This document shows positions 1 to 13,200 of a stretch of 64,000 bases of DNA, one piece after another; position 1 is the first letter of the stretch; the number at the start of each line of letters is the position of its first letter. A model generated the notes under the pieces. That model saw only the letters and a list, made by a program, of their open reading frames with translations. It was not told where the DNA came from and did not search any database. The stretch comes from Flavobacterium cupriresistens (lineage in GTDB: Bacteria > Bacteroidota > Bacteroidia > Flavobacteriales > Flavobacteriaceae): assembly GCF_020911925.1 (NCBI RefSeq), contig NZ_CP087134.1, positions 992,001-1,056,000 on the forward strand, read 5' to 3'. A program made the translations under genes and the position numbers.

Positions 1-3000
1 TCGTAGAATCCTGGTTTCAAGTTTACAAATTTATTATCATCAAAGAACTGTTTGAACTCAGGCTCTATAGCATATTTATAAACTCCTGTTCCTCCTTGTG
101 CATTTACTGTTATTATACCGTTATTGTAACCGTTACAGCTTATATCTGTAGCAATTGCTACTGCCGTTAAAGGTGCTTTTGGTTCTGTAATATCGATTAC
201 AGCCGAAGGTTGCTCACAATCTACACTGCTTACCTTCACGATATATCTTCCAACTTTTAAATCGGTAAAGACACCTGGTGTAAGCTGAATCGGAGCCGGA
301 GTAATATCTTTTCCTGCAGCATCTTGTAAAGTATAGATATAGTTTCCTAAACCTCCTTTAGCAATCGCGGTAATAGCACCCGTAGCACTTCCACTACACA
401 TGATATCGATATCAACTAACTTGTCAAATGTTAACGCTGGAATTACAGGCATTTCTACATAATTAGACTCCGAACTTGTACATCCGTTTGCATCTTTTAC
501 AAAATACTTGTAAGTCGTTTTAGTAGTTATAAATGGTAACGTTATATCAATTGACGAACCTGTCATTGAAATATAGTTGGTACCATCTTCACTATAGAAA
601 TAAGGTGCAGTACCTCCTGTAGCACTAAGTGTAAGAACTGGGAAAACTTTACAAGTTTCGTTCGTTTTCGTATCTAGTGAAGCCTTAACTTTTGTAGGCT
701 CAGCAATAGTCACTGTATTAGAAACTCCTTTACAAGTCCAGCTATCATTAACCGTTACAGAATACGTTCCGGCTTTAAGTCCTGTAAATTGCAGAGCTCC
801 TTGTGATTGTTGACTGATTACTGTTCCGTCTACTAAAGTTCCGTTCAAAGTATACGTATAGTTACCTGAACCACCTGTTACTGTATTAATCGTAACCACT
901 CCATTTTCGTCATCATAACAAGCAAGTAATGGTGTAGCGCTGATCACAACATCAATTGGTTTTGGAATCTCTAACACCACTGGTGTAGAAACTTCACATC
1001 CTTTACTGTCTCTCACAAATACCGTATAAGATCCCGGAATTAATCCTGGGAAAATTCTATCTGAAGAGTAAGCCACATTTACAGGTCCTACCAATTTAAA
1101 CTCATAACCACCTGGCCATCCACCTTCAGCAGAAGCTGAAATTCTACCGTCTTTATTCCCTACAGCACAAGTAATATCATCTTTAGATGCTAAAATTGTT
1201 AATTCAGCTGTTGGTCCTTCAATACTAAATTCAGTTTGAACTGGACAGAACGGAGTGCTGTTTAATGTAGCCTCTACTGTATAAGTACCACTTACCAAAT
1301 TAGTAAGATCTAATTTAGCCGAAGTAGTAACTCCATTACGAGTTGCACCTGATTCTTTATGTGTAATCACGTAAGTAAAGATACCTGCTTCATCTGTTGG
1401 AACAATGTTGTCAACCAATGTTAAAGTAGCGCTACCGTTAGCCTCACCAAAACAAATAACATTTTTCACATTTGAAGCTACGATTTTGAATGTATTTGGC
1501 TCATTCACTTTATGGAATTTTTCGATGCTACATCCCGTTACCGTGTTAGTCACGATAATTTTATATAGACCAACTTTTAATCCTGTAAACAATCCTGTAG
1601 GACTAGATGTAATAGGGTAAACCGTACCGTCAACACCTTCTAGGGTATACGTTAACGTTGGTAATGTTCCTATTGTCGAGATTGCCGAAACACGAATCGA
1701 CTCATCGTCTTTACAAGTAATTGTAGTAACATCAATTTTTAAATCACTGATGTTAGCATATGGAGCAATAACAACACTGTTAGACTGACCTTGACAATTG
1801 TTAGAATCAAAAACAGTTACGGTGTATGTACCACCTAAATAATCAAATTCTGTAAAGGTATTTCTGCCGTCTTTTTGAACAGAAACTCCATTTCTAAAGA
1901 ATTCGTAAATCACATATTTACCTGAACCTCCTGCAACAGAACCCGGGGTTACCGTGATTGTAGCATTGTTTGCGTCATTAGTACCCGCAGTACAAAGGTA
2001 TTGCGTAACTGTTGGCAACAATACTGTAATAGGTTGCGGTTGAGGCACTGTAACAGTTGCTGTACCAGGACATCCTCTTCCTGACAATACACTTACGGTA
2101 TATAATCCGAATGGTAAGTCATTGAAAATTGGTGAATCCTGAGCTGGTCTTGGAGTAAATCCGGCTGGACCAGTTAAACTGTACGTATATTTAGGATTAT
2201 TATTTGATGCAGCTAACGTTACTGTAATAGTTCCGTCTGAACCACCATTACAAGAAACAGCTGTTGGAGCCAACTTAATTCCGGTTACCAATGTAGGAAC
2301 CTCAATTTCTTTTACTACTTCTTTTTCACATAATGTAACAATATCTCTTACTTTAAAAGTATAAACTCCCGGAGCAAGATTTGTAAAGTTAGGTTGAACC
2401 TGACTTGTAGCCCAATTGTCTTTCGTGTATACATAGCTGTTTGGAGGTGTAACTGTACCACCCAAAGCTTCTAATGTAATCTCACCATTTGTAGCATTAC
2501 AAACCGGCATGATACTAACTCTTGCACGTAACTCAAGCGGATTTAAAATCGTAACCGGAGCAGCTGCTGTTGTTTTACATTGGTTTACATCCATTACCGT
2601 TACGGTGTAGTTTCCTGCTGCAAAAACAGTAAAGAAACTATCGTCCTGGAATTGTTTTCCGTCTAAACTGTATTTTAAAGGACCAACTCCATTTGCAGTA
2701 ACATCAATTCTATACCCTGCAGCGCTCGCACATTGGCTGGCCACTTTTACATCGGTAATTACCGGTAGAGGGTCAACAGAAATCTGTACGGTTTGGAAAG
2801 CAAAACAACCGTTAAGGTCTTTCACATAAACATCCCATGCATCAAACAATGGAGCGATCTTAGTCGTTGCAATTGTTTTAGTTCCTGATGCATCGTAGTC
2901 TGTAGCAACCGGTAAAGTTCCTGCAGGTACAAAAGCAAATATATAATCCGGTGTACCACCTACAATAGTTGTTTTATCTACCGTAAGCACTGCTCCTTTT

Positions 3001-6000
3001 GTATTACAATTCTGATTAGCAACATTTACTTTCAATCCACTAATATTTAATACCGGTGGTTGTGTAAGAGTTACTTTATTTGAAAGTACGATACAAGAAG
3101 GGTACGCTGTTTGTGTAACCTCAACTACATAATCTACTCCTGCTGCTAATCCTGTAATGATATACGGATTGTTAGTACCTGCATTTATAGCTGTTCCTGA
3201 AGCTACAGGCGCTCCTGCAAGAAGTACTCTGTAGTTGTAAGTTCCTGTATAATTTTCAATAGTAATAGTAATTTTTCCATCACTAAACCCGTCACAGGTT
3301 ACCATTGAAGAAGCATTTGCAATTACTTTCATAATATTAAATAACGGAACGTTATAAACATCAGAAAGAACAGTACATAAAGTCGTTTTATCTTTGATTA
3401 AGAACTGGTATGAATGACCGGCATCTGCGGCTATGTATTTGAACGTACTTGTTCCAACCGGAACCTGAACTACGCCACCAAACAATACACCATCTTTATA
3501 TACCTGGTATTCAAAATTAGCAGTACCACCAGCAATAACTACGTTTATAATTTCACCTGCATTGGTACAATCTGCTTTAGTATCTAAACTAGTTGTAGCA
3601 GAAATCAATGTAGGGAATGCATTTATTGAAATTTGAACATCATCAACACATCCGTTTGCATCTTTCACATAGAATGTAAGAGTTTGAGCAGATTTGTTGT
3701 CTACGTTGAATACATTCGTAGTCTTCCAATTACCAGTTGCGATATCGCTATACGTATAATCTGAAACTAAACCTGCTCCTACACCACCTGCACCTGTAAC
3801 GGTAACAATTGTTGTGTTAACAGTATTTGTAGCAGAACATGTAAATGGCGAAGCAACAGCAGAAGCAACAACCGGATTTGGTTCATTAATTACCACGTTA
3901 TCAGAATCTGAACAACCTCTGGCAGAAGTCACCGTAATTGAATACGTACCTGCAATTAAATCTGTAAATAATGGATTATTCACCTGAGTAACAACAGTAC
4001 CAACCGTTGGCGCTGTACGCTGAATGCTGTAGGTATAATCCGGATTATTATTAGAAGCATCCAAATTAATTAAAATTGAACCGTCTCCTGTAGTACCCTG
4101 AGTACCTGAACAACTTGGCGAAGTTGGCGTAGCAGTAAACACAACCGGAGTTGGAGCTGCCATAACGATCACCGGAATTGGGTAAGAACATCCTTTAGTA
4201 TCGTATACTGTAAATATATAACTACCTGCAGCAGTTACCGTATAGTCAGCAAAAGTAGCAGCGGCATTAGCAAATGCTACCGGTGCAGAAGGAAGTCCTC
4301 CGTTTATTGCTACTGTGTAGCTGTAAGCAGGATAACCTCCAACAGCTTTTACTCTGATTGTTCCGTCAAGAACACCTGTACAATAAAGGTCTTTTAAGTT
4401 TTCTACCGAAGCAAAAAGCTGACCATTGATCTTAGTTGTTGCAGTAGCTGTACAACCAAATATATCTCTAACTGTAATGGTGTAATCACCCGGTTTTAAA
4501 CCTGGGAATGAACCACTAGTTTGCCAGTTTGTACCATCGATACTAAACTCGTATGGTGTTACTGCATGTGGCGCACCTACAGAAGTAGCACTAACATTTA
4601 TAGTTGTTGAATTATCACTTACATAACAGTAATTTGAAGCATCAATTGTAATAGTTGGCTTAACCGGTGCTGTTAACGTAAATGAATCTGTTAGTACGCA
4701 ACCGTTAGCATCTTTTACAGCAATAGCATACGTTCCTGTTTGTGTAAGACCACTAAAAGTTCCGTTGGTATTTGTCAAAACAACTGTATCAGGTTGCGTC
4801 ACACTAAAAGTGTAATTACCCCAACCATTCAGAGCTGTTATAACAACCCCACCAAAAGTAGTACAACCTAATGGCGTAACCACTTTACTCATCGTAAGTG
4901 CAGCAGGCGGAGCAGTAATTGTAAATGGCTTAGTCATTTCACAATTTGTTACATCGTCATACACTTTGATTGAATGTGGACCAGCAGCTAATCCTGTCAG
5001 ATCAATTGTTGCTGCAGTTAAACCTGTTACGGCAGCTAAACCATCTAATTCATAACGATAAGTTCCTCCTACCACTGAACCAAAACCTGATACGAAGAAA
5101 GAAGCTTTCCCGTCTATGGCTGTAGAACAAGTGATACCTGTTGTAGATTGTACAACAATATTAATTTTTGTAACGTCATTGATACGCAATGGTCTTTGGA
5201 AAATACAACCATTTGCATCTTTAACCTGGAATACGTAATCTATATTCGGTTTAATATTTCCGAAAGTAGCAACTGGACCATTATCAATCATTTCACTAAC
5301 AGGTGAAACAATTTGATACGTAAGGGCACCAACACCATTATCAACTCCTGAAACAACAACAGTTGTTGTCAATTGTGTACACGTAATGGCTACTCCTTGT
5401 GTCAAATCAAAATCCGATGGAGGGTTTAATTTAAGGATATCAACAGTACCTGACTTAGCACAACCATTTGTATCTCTTACACTAAATGGAATATTTAATT
5501 GATCCGCTTTAGTATCAATAACGTAATAGGTGTTTTGAGTAGTGAACGCACTATTGTTAAAACTATATTCATAACTACCGCTACCTCCTGTTGCAGACAA
5601 AACAACTTTAGCGTCTTGTCCAACATTTGCAGGGCCGCAAGTTAATGGGTCAATAACCGGAGCAGAAATAAATACTTCTGTTGGCTGACCTAAAATTACA
5701 GAACCTGGAGCTTCACAACCTAAATTATCTTTTACAATGTAATTATAAGTTCCGGCCGCAACGTCATAAATAGTTTTTGTTGTGAATAATGATCCATCAA
5801 AACTATATGTATAAGGTCCTTTCCCACCTTTAGCCGATAACTTAACACTTCCTGTACCTCCAAAACATAAAGGTTGAATAGGATTTGCAGCCGGTACAAT
5901 TGGTACAATGGCGTCAATAGTTATAGGATTTGTGTCAATAGGACAACCATTTAAATCTGTAATTCTGAATACATACGTATCTGCAGCAGCTGCAGGAACC

Positions 6001-7235
6001 GTATAATCAAATGAGGTTACACCGGCAACAACAGTTGTTACAGGAGTAAATGCTGTAAAACCACCAAGGCCTTTCTTAAACTGGTACGTATATGGAGTTG
6101 TTCCATTTTTAACTTCAACATGAATAACAGCATCTTCAACAACAGCTCCTGTCACAGAACAAGCCAACACTTTGTCGATAGTAGCCACCGCAATTGGCGT
6201 TGCATTTATGTTTATAGTATCTGTAATTAGACAACCATTTTTGTCCGTAATAATAATAGTTTGCATTCCGGAATTAAGACCGGAAGCTGTATAAATTAAT
6301 GTGGTAAGTGGAACTGGATTTCCACCATTAACACTTACTTTATATGGCGCCATTGAAGGTGTTGGGTCTGTTACTGTAACCGTAACAGCAAATGCTCCTT
6401 CTACAGCACAATGATTCACTACACTTAAAGCAAATACCGGATTTGGATCCAAAAGAACTTTAACTGTTTTTTCTGTAATACAGTTATTGGCGTCTTTAAC
6501 CCAAACCAAATAATCTCCTGATTCCACATAGAATGTACCTGTGCTATGAGTAGGTAAAAATGAAGCTACCGTTGGCTTAGTATCATCAGCAGCATTAAAA
6601 CCAATTGATCCGTTATCCGTAACAATTTGGTATAAATAAGAACCCGCTCCACCAGAAGCCTGAGCACTAACAATACCAGCCTTTGGATTACAGTTATCAT
6701 TTTTAAGAGAAGACGCCAGTAATGTTAAAGGTGTTGTTGCTTCTTTTATTTCAAACATATTTGAAGCAGCTTTACATCCAATAACAGCACCGTTCTTTTC
6801 TGTGAATACGATATAATATCTTCCCGGAATTAATGTTCCAGGCCCTGTTGCAGGATATGTTTTAGTAAATGATGTACCTGTAATAGTCTCCGTTAATACC
6901 GGACTCATCACCTTATTATCCTGATCTCTGAAAATTTGGTAATCAACAGTCGTTGTCGATCCAGCATATCCTGTAACCGTAAATGTTACCTTACCATCAC
7001 CAGCTCCGTTACAAGTAACGTTCTGAGCAGTTGGTGTTCCAACTAAACTAGAAGATGGTGCTATAGGACCACTTGCCGATTTTAAGAAATAACATTTTGT
7101 TGTTACATCATGCACCACAAATGTATAAGTTACACCCGGTATAAGAGAATTAAATGTTTTTGTACTACCATTAGGAACATCTGGTGGATAATAGGTAGTC
7201 GTATAAGGAGCTACATTAGATTCTAATATTCCAAA
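1..7235 (-). pseudogene. sprB: C-terminal continuation of SprB-like giant adhesin, cut off by an in-frame TAG; runs off the window
   Basis: Directly after the TAG at 7236-7238 the same minus-strand frame continues (FGILESNVAPYTTTYYPP...). I translated several stretches (about 7235-6420, near 4650 and at the window edge) and all are good protein in that frame. No stop-bounded ORF is seen in it, so at least 2,411 further codons are open. The content is more SprB-type repeats of about 80-90 residues, each with a Cys-rich opening (VTCNGAGDGKVTFTV), a Y-x-Y core and a closing DxxGC motif. No plausible restart (promoter, Met, signal peptide) follows the stop, so this part would not be made or exported alone. 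The C-terminal T9SS sorting domain expected for SprB must lie beyond position 1. It is either a true nonsense mutation, a read-through site or a base-call error. Identity as SprB is inferred from repeats, size and gene order. Confidence 0.85.
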
Positions 7236-10200
7236 CTAATAATTTCCACTACCAACCGAAGCAACAACCTGAACGATTGCAGTACCTCCTGATGCACAAG
7301 TCGATGTAGTTGACGTAATATTTATATCCAAATCACTTGGAGGTGAAGCCATCACTACTACTTTTCGTTGTGGGCAACCGTTTGCATCTTGCACTTCAAC
7401 AGTATAAATACCAAAATTAATGATATCAAACTTGTGATCTTCTCTGGCCGTAGTTGTATAAGAATCTTGATAACCAAAATTATTTCTAATGAAATAAGTA
7501 TATTGCCCTGTTCCACCAGTAACATTTTTCACTTCAATTGAGCCTAAGCTTGAACCTCCACCTGATGGATTACATTTTATTGGTTGGTCATCTGCAATAA
7601 AATCAATAGGATCCGGTGCCACAACAAATACTTGCGCCGCTCCTGACACCACACAACCTTTAGCATCACGAACCTGATAGGTGTATCCTAAACCAGTTCC
7701 TACTGCTCCCGCTAAATCTGTAAAATACCCCGTCGTATTACTTGTAACCCAATTATCGATTGTATAAGTAAACGGAAGAACTCCACCGGAAGTAACCGAA
7801 ATTTGAATGGTTCCTTCTTTAGAAGAAGTACATTTTGTTCCTGTCGCTACGGCAGTAATAACCGGAGGTACTGGCGTTGTAACGGTTACCGCAACTGGGC
7901 TCACTGCATCACATCCACCAGAAATAACTCTAAAATAATAATCACCAGGTGATGACGTCTCAAAAACGGTACCAACTACTGGCGAATAGGTCATAGAAGG
8001 TGCTTTTCTAACCTCATATGCATAAGTAGCCCCACCACCAACAGCAGACAATGTAACCTGTGCATCTGTAGTAGTAAAAGGTGGAACTGCGCTACACGTA
8101 ACATCTTTAATTGGTGTTACGGTAAGTTTTAATTGGTTGCTGATATTTAAAACAAAAACCGACGATATACAGCCGTTATCATCTTTAATAGTCAAATTAT
8201 AAGAACCCGGTCCCGGAATATTTTTAATTGGATTTGAAGAATAGTTTCCGTCAACACCATATAAAATACCTGAACCTGTAAAAACAGTTCCTGACATTGT
8301 TATATTTAAGGTACCACCTTCATAACAAGTTGTTCCTATTGGATCTACTGTTGGTGCTGCATCTCGTACTACATTTACCGGAATATTCTGAGAACAATTT
8401 CCGTTTTTATCTTTTACATAAGCAACATAGGCTAAACCATCAACAGTCGTGTTTTTAGTAAAAATACCTGAAGTATTGTAATCTGCAGCCACAGGAGTTA
8501 CGCCCAATTTTACAACGGCAAATTGCAATGGTGCTACCCCACCCGAAGCGGTAACTTCGATTCTGGATTCTACTGTCGGTGAACAGAAAACCTTTGAAGC
8601 GGTAGCTTTCAAATTAATAATTGCAGCAGGTTGTGATAATACAACACTATCGGAATCTCTACATGTAGTCGCACTATTGATTACTGAAAAAGTATAGGTT
8701 TCATTCCCTTTTAATCCGGAATAAAGAACAGTATCTCCTGTTTTCACACCTCCGGTAATTGGACCTGATACGCTTCCTGTTAAAGTATAGGTATAGCCAC
8801 CTGCAATGTTTCCTCCAACAGTAAATTTAATTTTACCATCGGCAGCGCCATTACATGTTACATTTGTATCTACTCCTCCGTTAACACTAATTAGTGCTAC
8901 ATTGCTAATTTCGTAATTATCACTTACTGTACAACCGTTAGCATCTGTAATAGTAAAATAATATTTACCCGGGGCTAAGTCTGTAAAAGTATGCGACTGC
9001 GCTACAATTCCTGTTTCAACAGGTCTTGCCGGTGCAATTGCTGCTGTTGTACTCGTAATTTCGTATTTAAATGGTGATATACCATTCGTAATTGTAACTT
9101 TTAAATCTGTATTTAATTTTGCAGGATCACAAGTGATAACCAGTTCCTGATCAAAAGCTAAACCTGTCGGTGGTTTTAATGCAAGTATAGTCGCTGAAGT
9201 AGGAAATGTACAACCATTGGCATCTTTGACCATAATATTAACTACACCTGGCGTATTGGTTGTAAATTCATTTGAATCTACATATCCAGCACCAAAATCG
9301 TATTTGTATGTTCCTCCTGCAAATGGAGTACCATTACTGGCTGTTACTGTAATCTTAGCAGCTTGTGGTGCATTTGCAGGGCCACATTTTAATTTTGTTG
9401 CAGAAGCAGTAGCGCTCAAAGCAATCGCAGGTTCTGTAACTGTAACGGATACAGGTAGAGAAGGACAGCTTTTCGCATCTATCACAGTAACACTATACGT
9501 TCCTGCTTTTACATTTGTAAATACATTACTTGTCGTTTGTGAAACTACTGAACCTGTAGTTGGAGCAACTGGCGTTAAAACATAGGTATAACTTCCAGCA
9601 ACAGGATTTGTTGATACCGTAATGGTTCCTGTAGCGCCTCCTTTACATTTAATAGCAGTAGGAGTTGCAGCAGTAACAACCGATTTTACTAATGTGTTTA
9701 TCTTTTGATCTACAGTTGTTGAACAAGTTTTAGTGTCTGAAATCTCAAAATAATAAGTAGCAGCACTACTAACCGGATGCGTAAACGATGTTTGTCCCGT
9801 CGAAAGTGTTGTAAAAGGTTCCGAAGTAAATTTACCTGTTGTATTTACTCTGTATTTATAATTTGGATAACCGCCCGCAATATTATATACGCTAATTACT
9901 GCATCCGGTGAACCAAGAGAACAATCCAGGTCTTTATCTATCTTGATACTTGCTGTTATTGGTAAAGCAATAGTTGGCACTGTTAACGTTTTATCACATC
10001 CTGTAGCAATATCTGTTACAGTTATTTTATGATCACCCGGAGTTACATTTGTAAACGTTCCATGATTCTGAGTGGTTCCGTTGTCTAACTTATAAACATA
10101 ATTTGGTGCTGTATTAGGAGATACTTTTATCGTAGCTCCGGCTCCTTTAGCACAAAAATCTGAGGTTACATCTATTTTTACGTCTATAGCTACTTTATCA

Positions 10201-13200
10201 TTGATCGTGAAATCTTGAGTTTTTGAACAGCCATTTAAATCGGTTACGACAACAGAATACGTTCCTGCTGTTAAATTACTAAACGTTTTAACCGTTTGCG
10301 TAATAGCAGTACCTGCGGGAGCAGTTGGTGTAACTACATAAGTGTATGGCAACCAACCTCCAACTGTGTTTATAATAGCGGTTCCTTTTTCCTTACAAGT
10401 AACATGCGTTAATGTTGGTAAATTTAAAGCTAAAGCTGCTGTCGGTGCTAAAATATTTACCGTTTGCGTAGCAAAACAAGTAGTTGCTGTATTAGTAACA
10501 GTAATTGAATGTGTACCTGCATTTAAATTTGGTACAGAGATCTCAAATGAAGTTCCTGCTGCCGGAGATGTTCCGGTTTGAACTGCCCCAGAATCTACTG
10601 TATAACTATAAGCTACACTATTCCCCATTCCTGAAACAGTAAATATGGCTGATCCTTTAGAATCTCCCAAACACATCACATTGATTTGTGATTTAACTGT
10701 TACCGAAATAGTTGGCAATGAGGCAATAGAAATTTCTTTCTCGAATTTACAATTATTGGCATCTGCTACTTCAAACTTATAAGTAATACCGGCATCTAAA
10801 CCAGCGAATACGTTACTTGGCTGATAAGCACCAACTGTAGGTAAAAGCATTCTATATTTTAACCCTGTAGTTGGCACAGCAATTCCTGCTGCATTGACAA
10901 CATTTGAAATGGTTACATTCGCTTTATTAGTTGGACAAGTTATTGCTGTAGGAGTAAGTGTCATTCCCTTAGGCGGGTTTAACGCTACTATAGTTCCCGC
11001 AGGAATTGTTTTAGGACATGATTTGGCATCTGTAATAGTTACGGTATAAACACCCGCTGCTGTTAAACCACTAAATACATAAGTTGATTGTGGACCGGCT
11101 ACCGCTACTCCATCCTTATACAATGTAAACTTATAAGAACCATTTCCACCAAAAAGACTTGCACTTGCAACTGTAATAGTAGCAGGATTATCGCAGGTAT
11201 ATGGGGTCGTTATTGAGGCTGTACCTGTTAAATCTTCAGGTTGGAAAACCTTAAATTTATTTTGTATCTGACAACCTTTAGCATCTTTAACAATATAAGT
11301 ATATTCAGTACCGGCAACTGAACCTACTAAAGGACCATAAGTATCTTTACTAATAAAAAGTCCCTTACCATCAAATTGAAAAGTAAACGGAGCTACTCCT
11401 GTTAAACCTATAAGTTTAACTTTACCATCGTTAGCTCCAAAACAAGTTACATTTTCTACTTCTTCTTTTCCTGTTACAGCTACTTTACCGTCAACTTTTC
11501 TGTCAATACTAAAAGTACATTTGTTAGCATCTTCTATATCAAAAGTATATGTTCCGGCTGTATCTGCAGAATAGGTAAAGGTTGGTCCTGTAATAGCACT
11601 ACTTGTAAATAAGGTAGTAGCACCTCTTTTAACCACATATTTATATGGTGCAGTACCACCTTCTATAGTAACTTCTATAGTAGCATTTGGCGCAACCGGG
11701 TCACAGCTTAGTGTATTTTTAATTTCTGTTTTAGCCGTAATTTTGGCGTCAATTTTTTGGCTTACTGCAAGAGCTTCACAATTATTATCATCTGTAATTA
11801 AGAAGTCGTACGTTCCTGTAGCAGTTGCTGTGTACTTAAAACTTGGCCCTGCAAAACTAGGACTAGGATCGCTGTAGGTTCCGCCGTTAACTTTTACCTG
11901 GTAGGTATATGGTCCTATACCGCCCTTAATAGTAACCGTAATTTCCGCTTTATTATTATCAAAACACAAACCTGTATTGGCTACTACTTCTGCTGTAGGT
12001 TTTACCGGTTTATCAATAATTAAATCTGAACCTGTGGTACCCGGACATAAATTTCCGTCTGTTCCGGTTACCGTATAAGTTCCTGGTGGGATATTCGTTA
12101 GTATTCCATCCGCCGGGAAAGTTTTAGTAAACGGTGAATTTTTATCTTTTAGTGTTAAAACATAAGGTTCAACACCTCCGGCCGCCGTTACAGTAACGGT
12201 TGCATTGGTTTTACAATTTGCAATACTTGCTTTAGCAGTTAAAACAAATGAAGTAGGTGTCGTAATTTTTGTAAGTATCGTAACACTACAAAGTATTCCA
12301 GATGGTGCTGCAGGATTGTCGTATCTCACACGAACATCATAGTCACCAGCTGCTTTACCTGAAATATCAACTTGAGCAGTTGTTGATTTAGCCCATGTCG
12401 CTCCTCCATCTATGGAATAAAAGTAACCTTTCGCCGTATCGAAATTTTCAGCAACAATACTGAAACCACCATCTTTGTCTCCGTTACATTTTATATTTTT
12501 AATTCCTTTTACAGTAGCTGTAAATGCTTTTTTATCTTGAATAATAAGTTTAAGATTCTGCTCAGACAAACATGATTTTGGTAATTGACGGACCCAAATA
12601 TCATCAATAACTAAGTCATTACCATCATAAACTTCACTTCCTGAACGTACGACAAAAGTTAAGTTTGTATTATTACCTGGGTTCATTTTTATACTAATTG
12701 GAACCCATTTTCTCCTGTTTACATCATAAGCACCAGGTGCAATTGCCCCAGTATTATCTGTTGCAACAACTTGTCCTGAAGAATTAACTAATTCAACTTT
12801 AATATATGGAGCTTTAGATGCATCGCCAACACCTGGATTTAATAAGTTTCCGACGTAAAAATCTACGATTATATCCTGATTAGGAATAACGTCTACAATT
12901 GGTTTACTATAAAGAACACCATATTTTCCAGCTGCAGATCCAATATTTACCAATAAAAATCGTCCATTAGGATCTCCAGTATTGTTTAAATTATTTGGAT
13001 TTGTGGTATGATCTTTAAAGTGAAACCATGCTCCTGTATTATTGCTTAACAAATCGTCATTTCTCCAAAAGAAACTTGCAACAGAATATTGATTATCTTC
13101 AACCGACCTTGTTGGGTTAGGACATTGATAAGGCTTTAAAACTCTTTGATCATTAAAACAATATGCAGAAGCAATACCTGGCGAAGTTGTTGGGGCTCCG

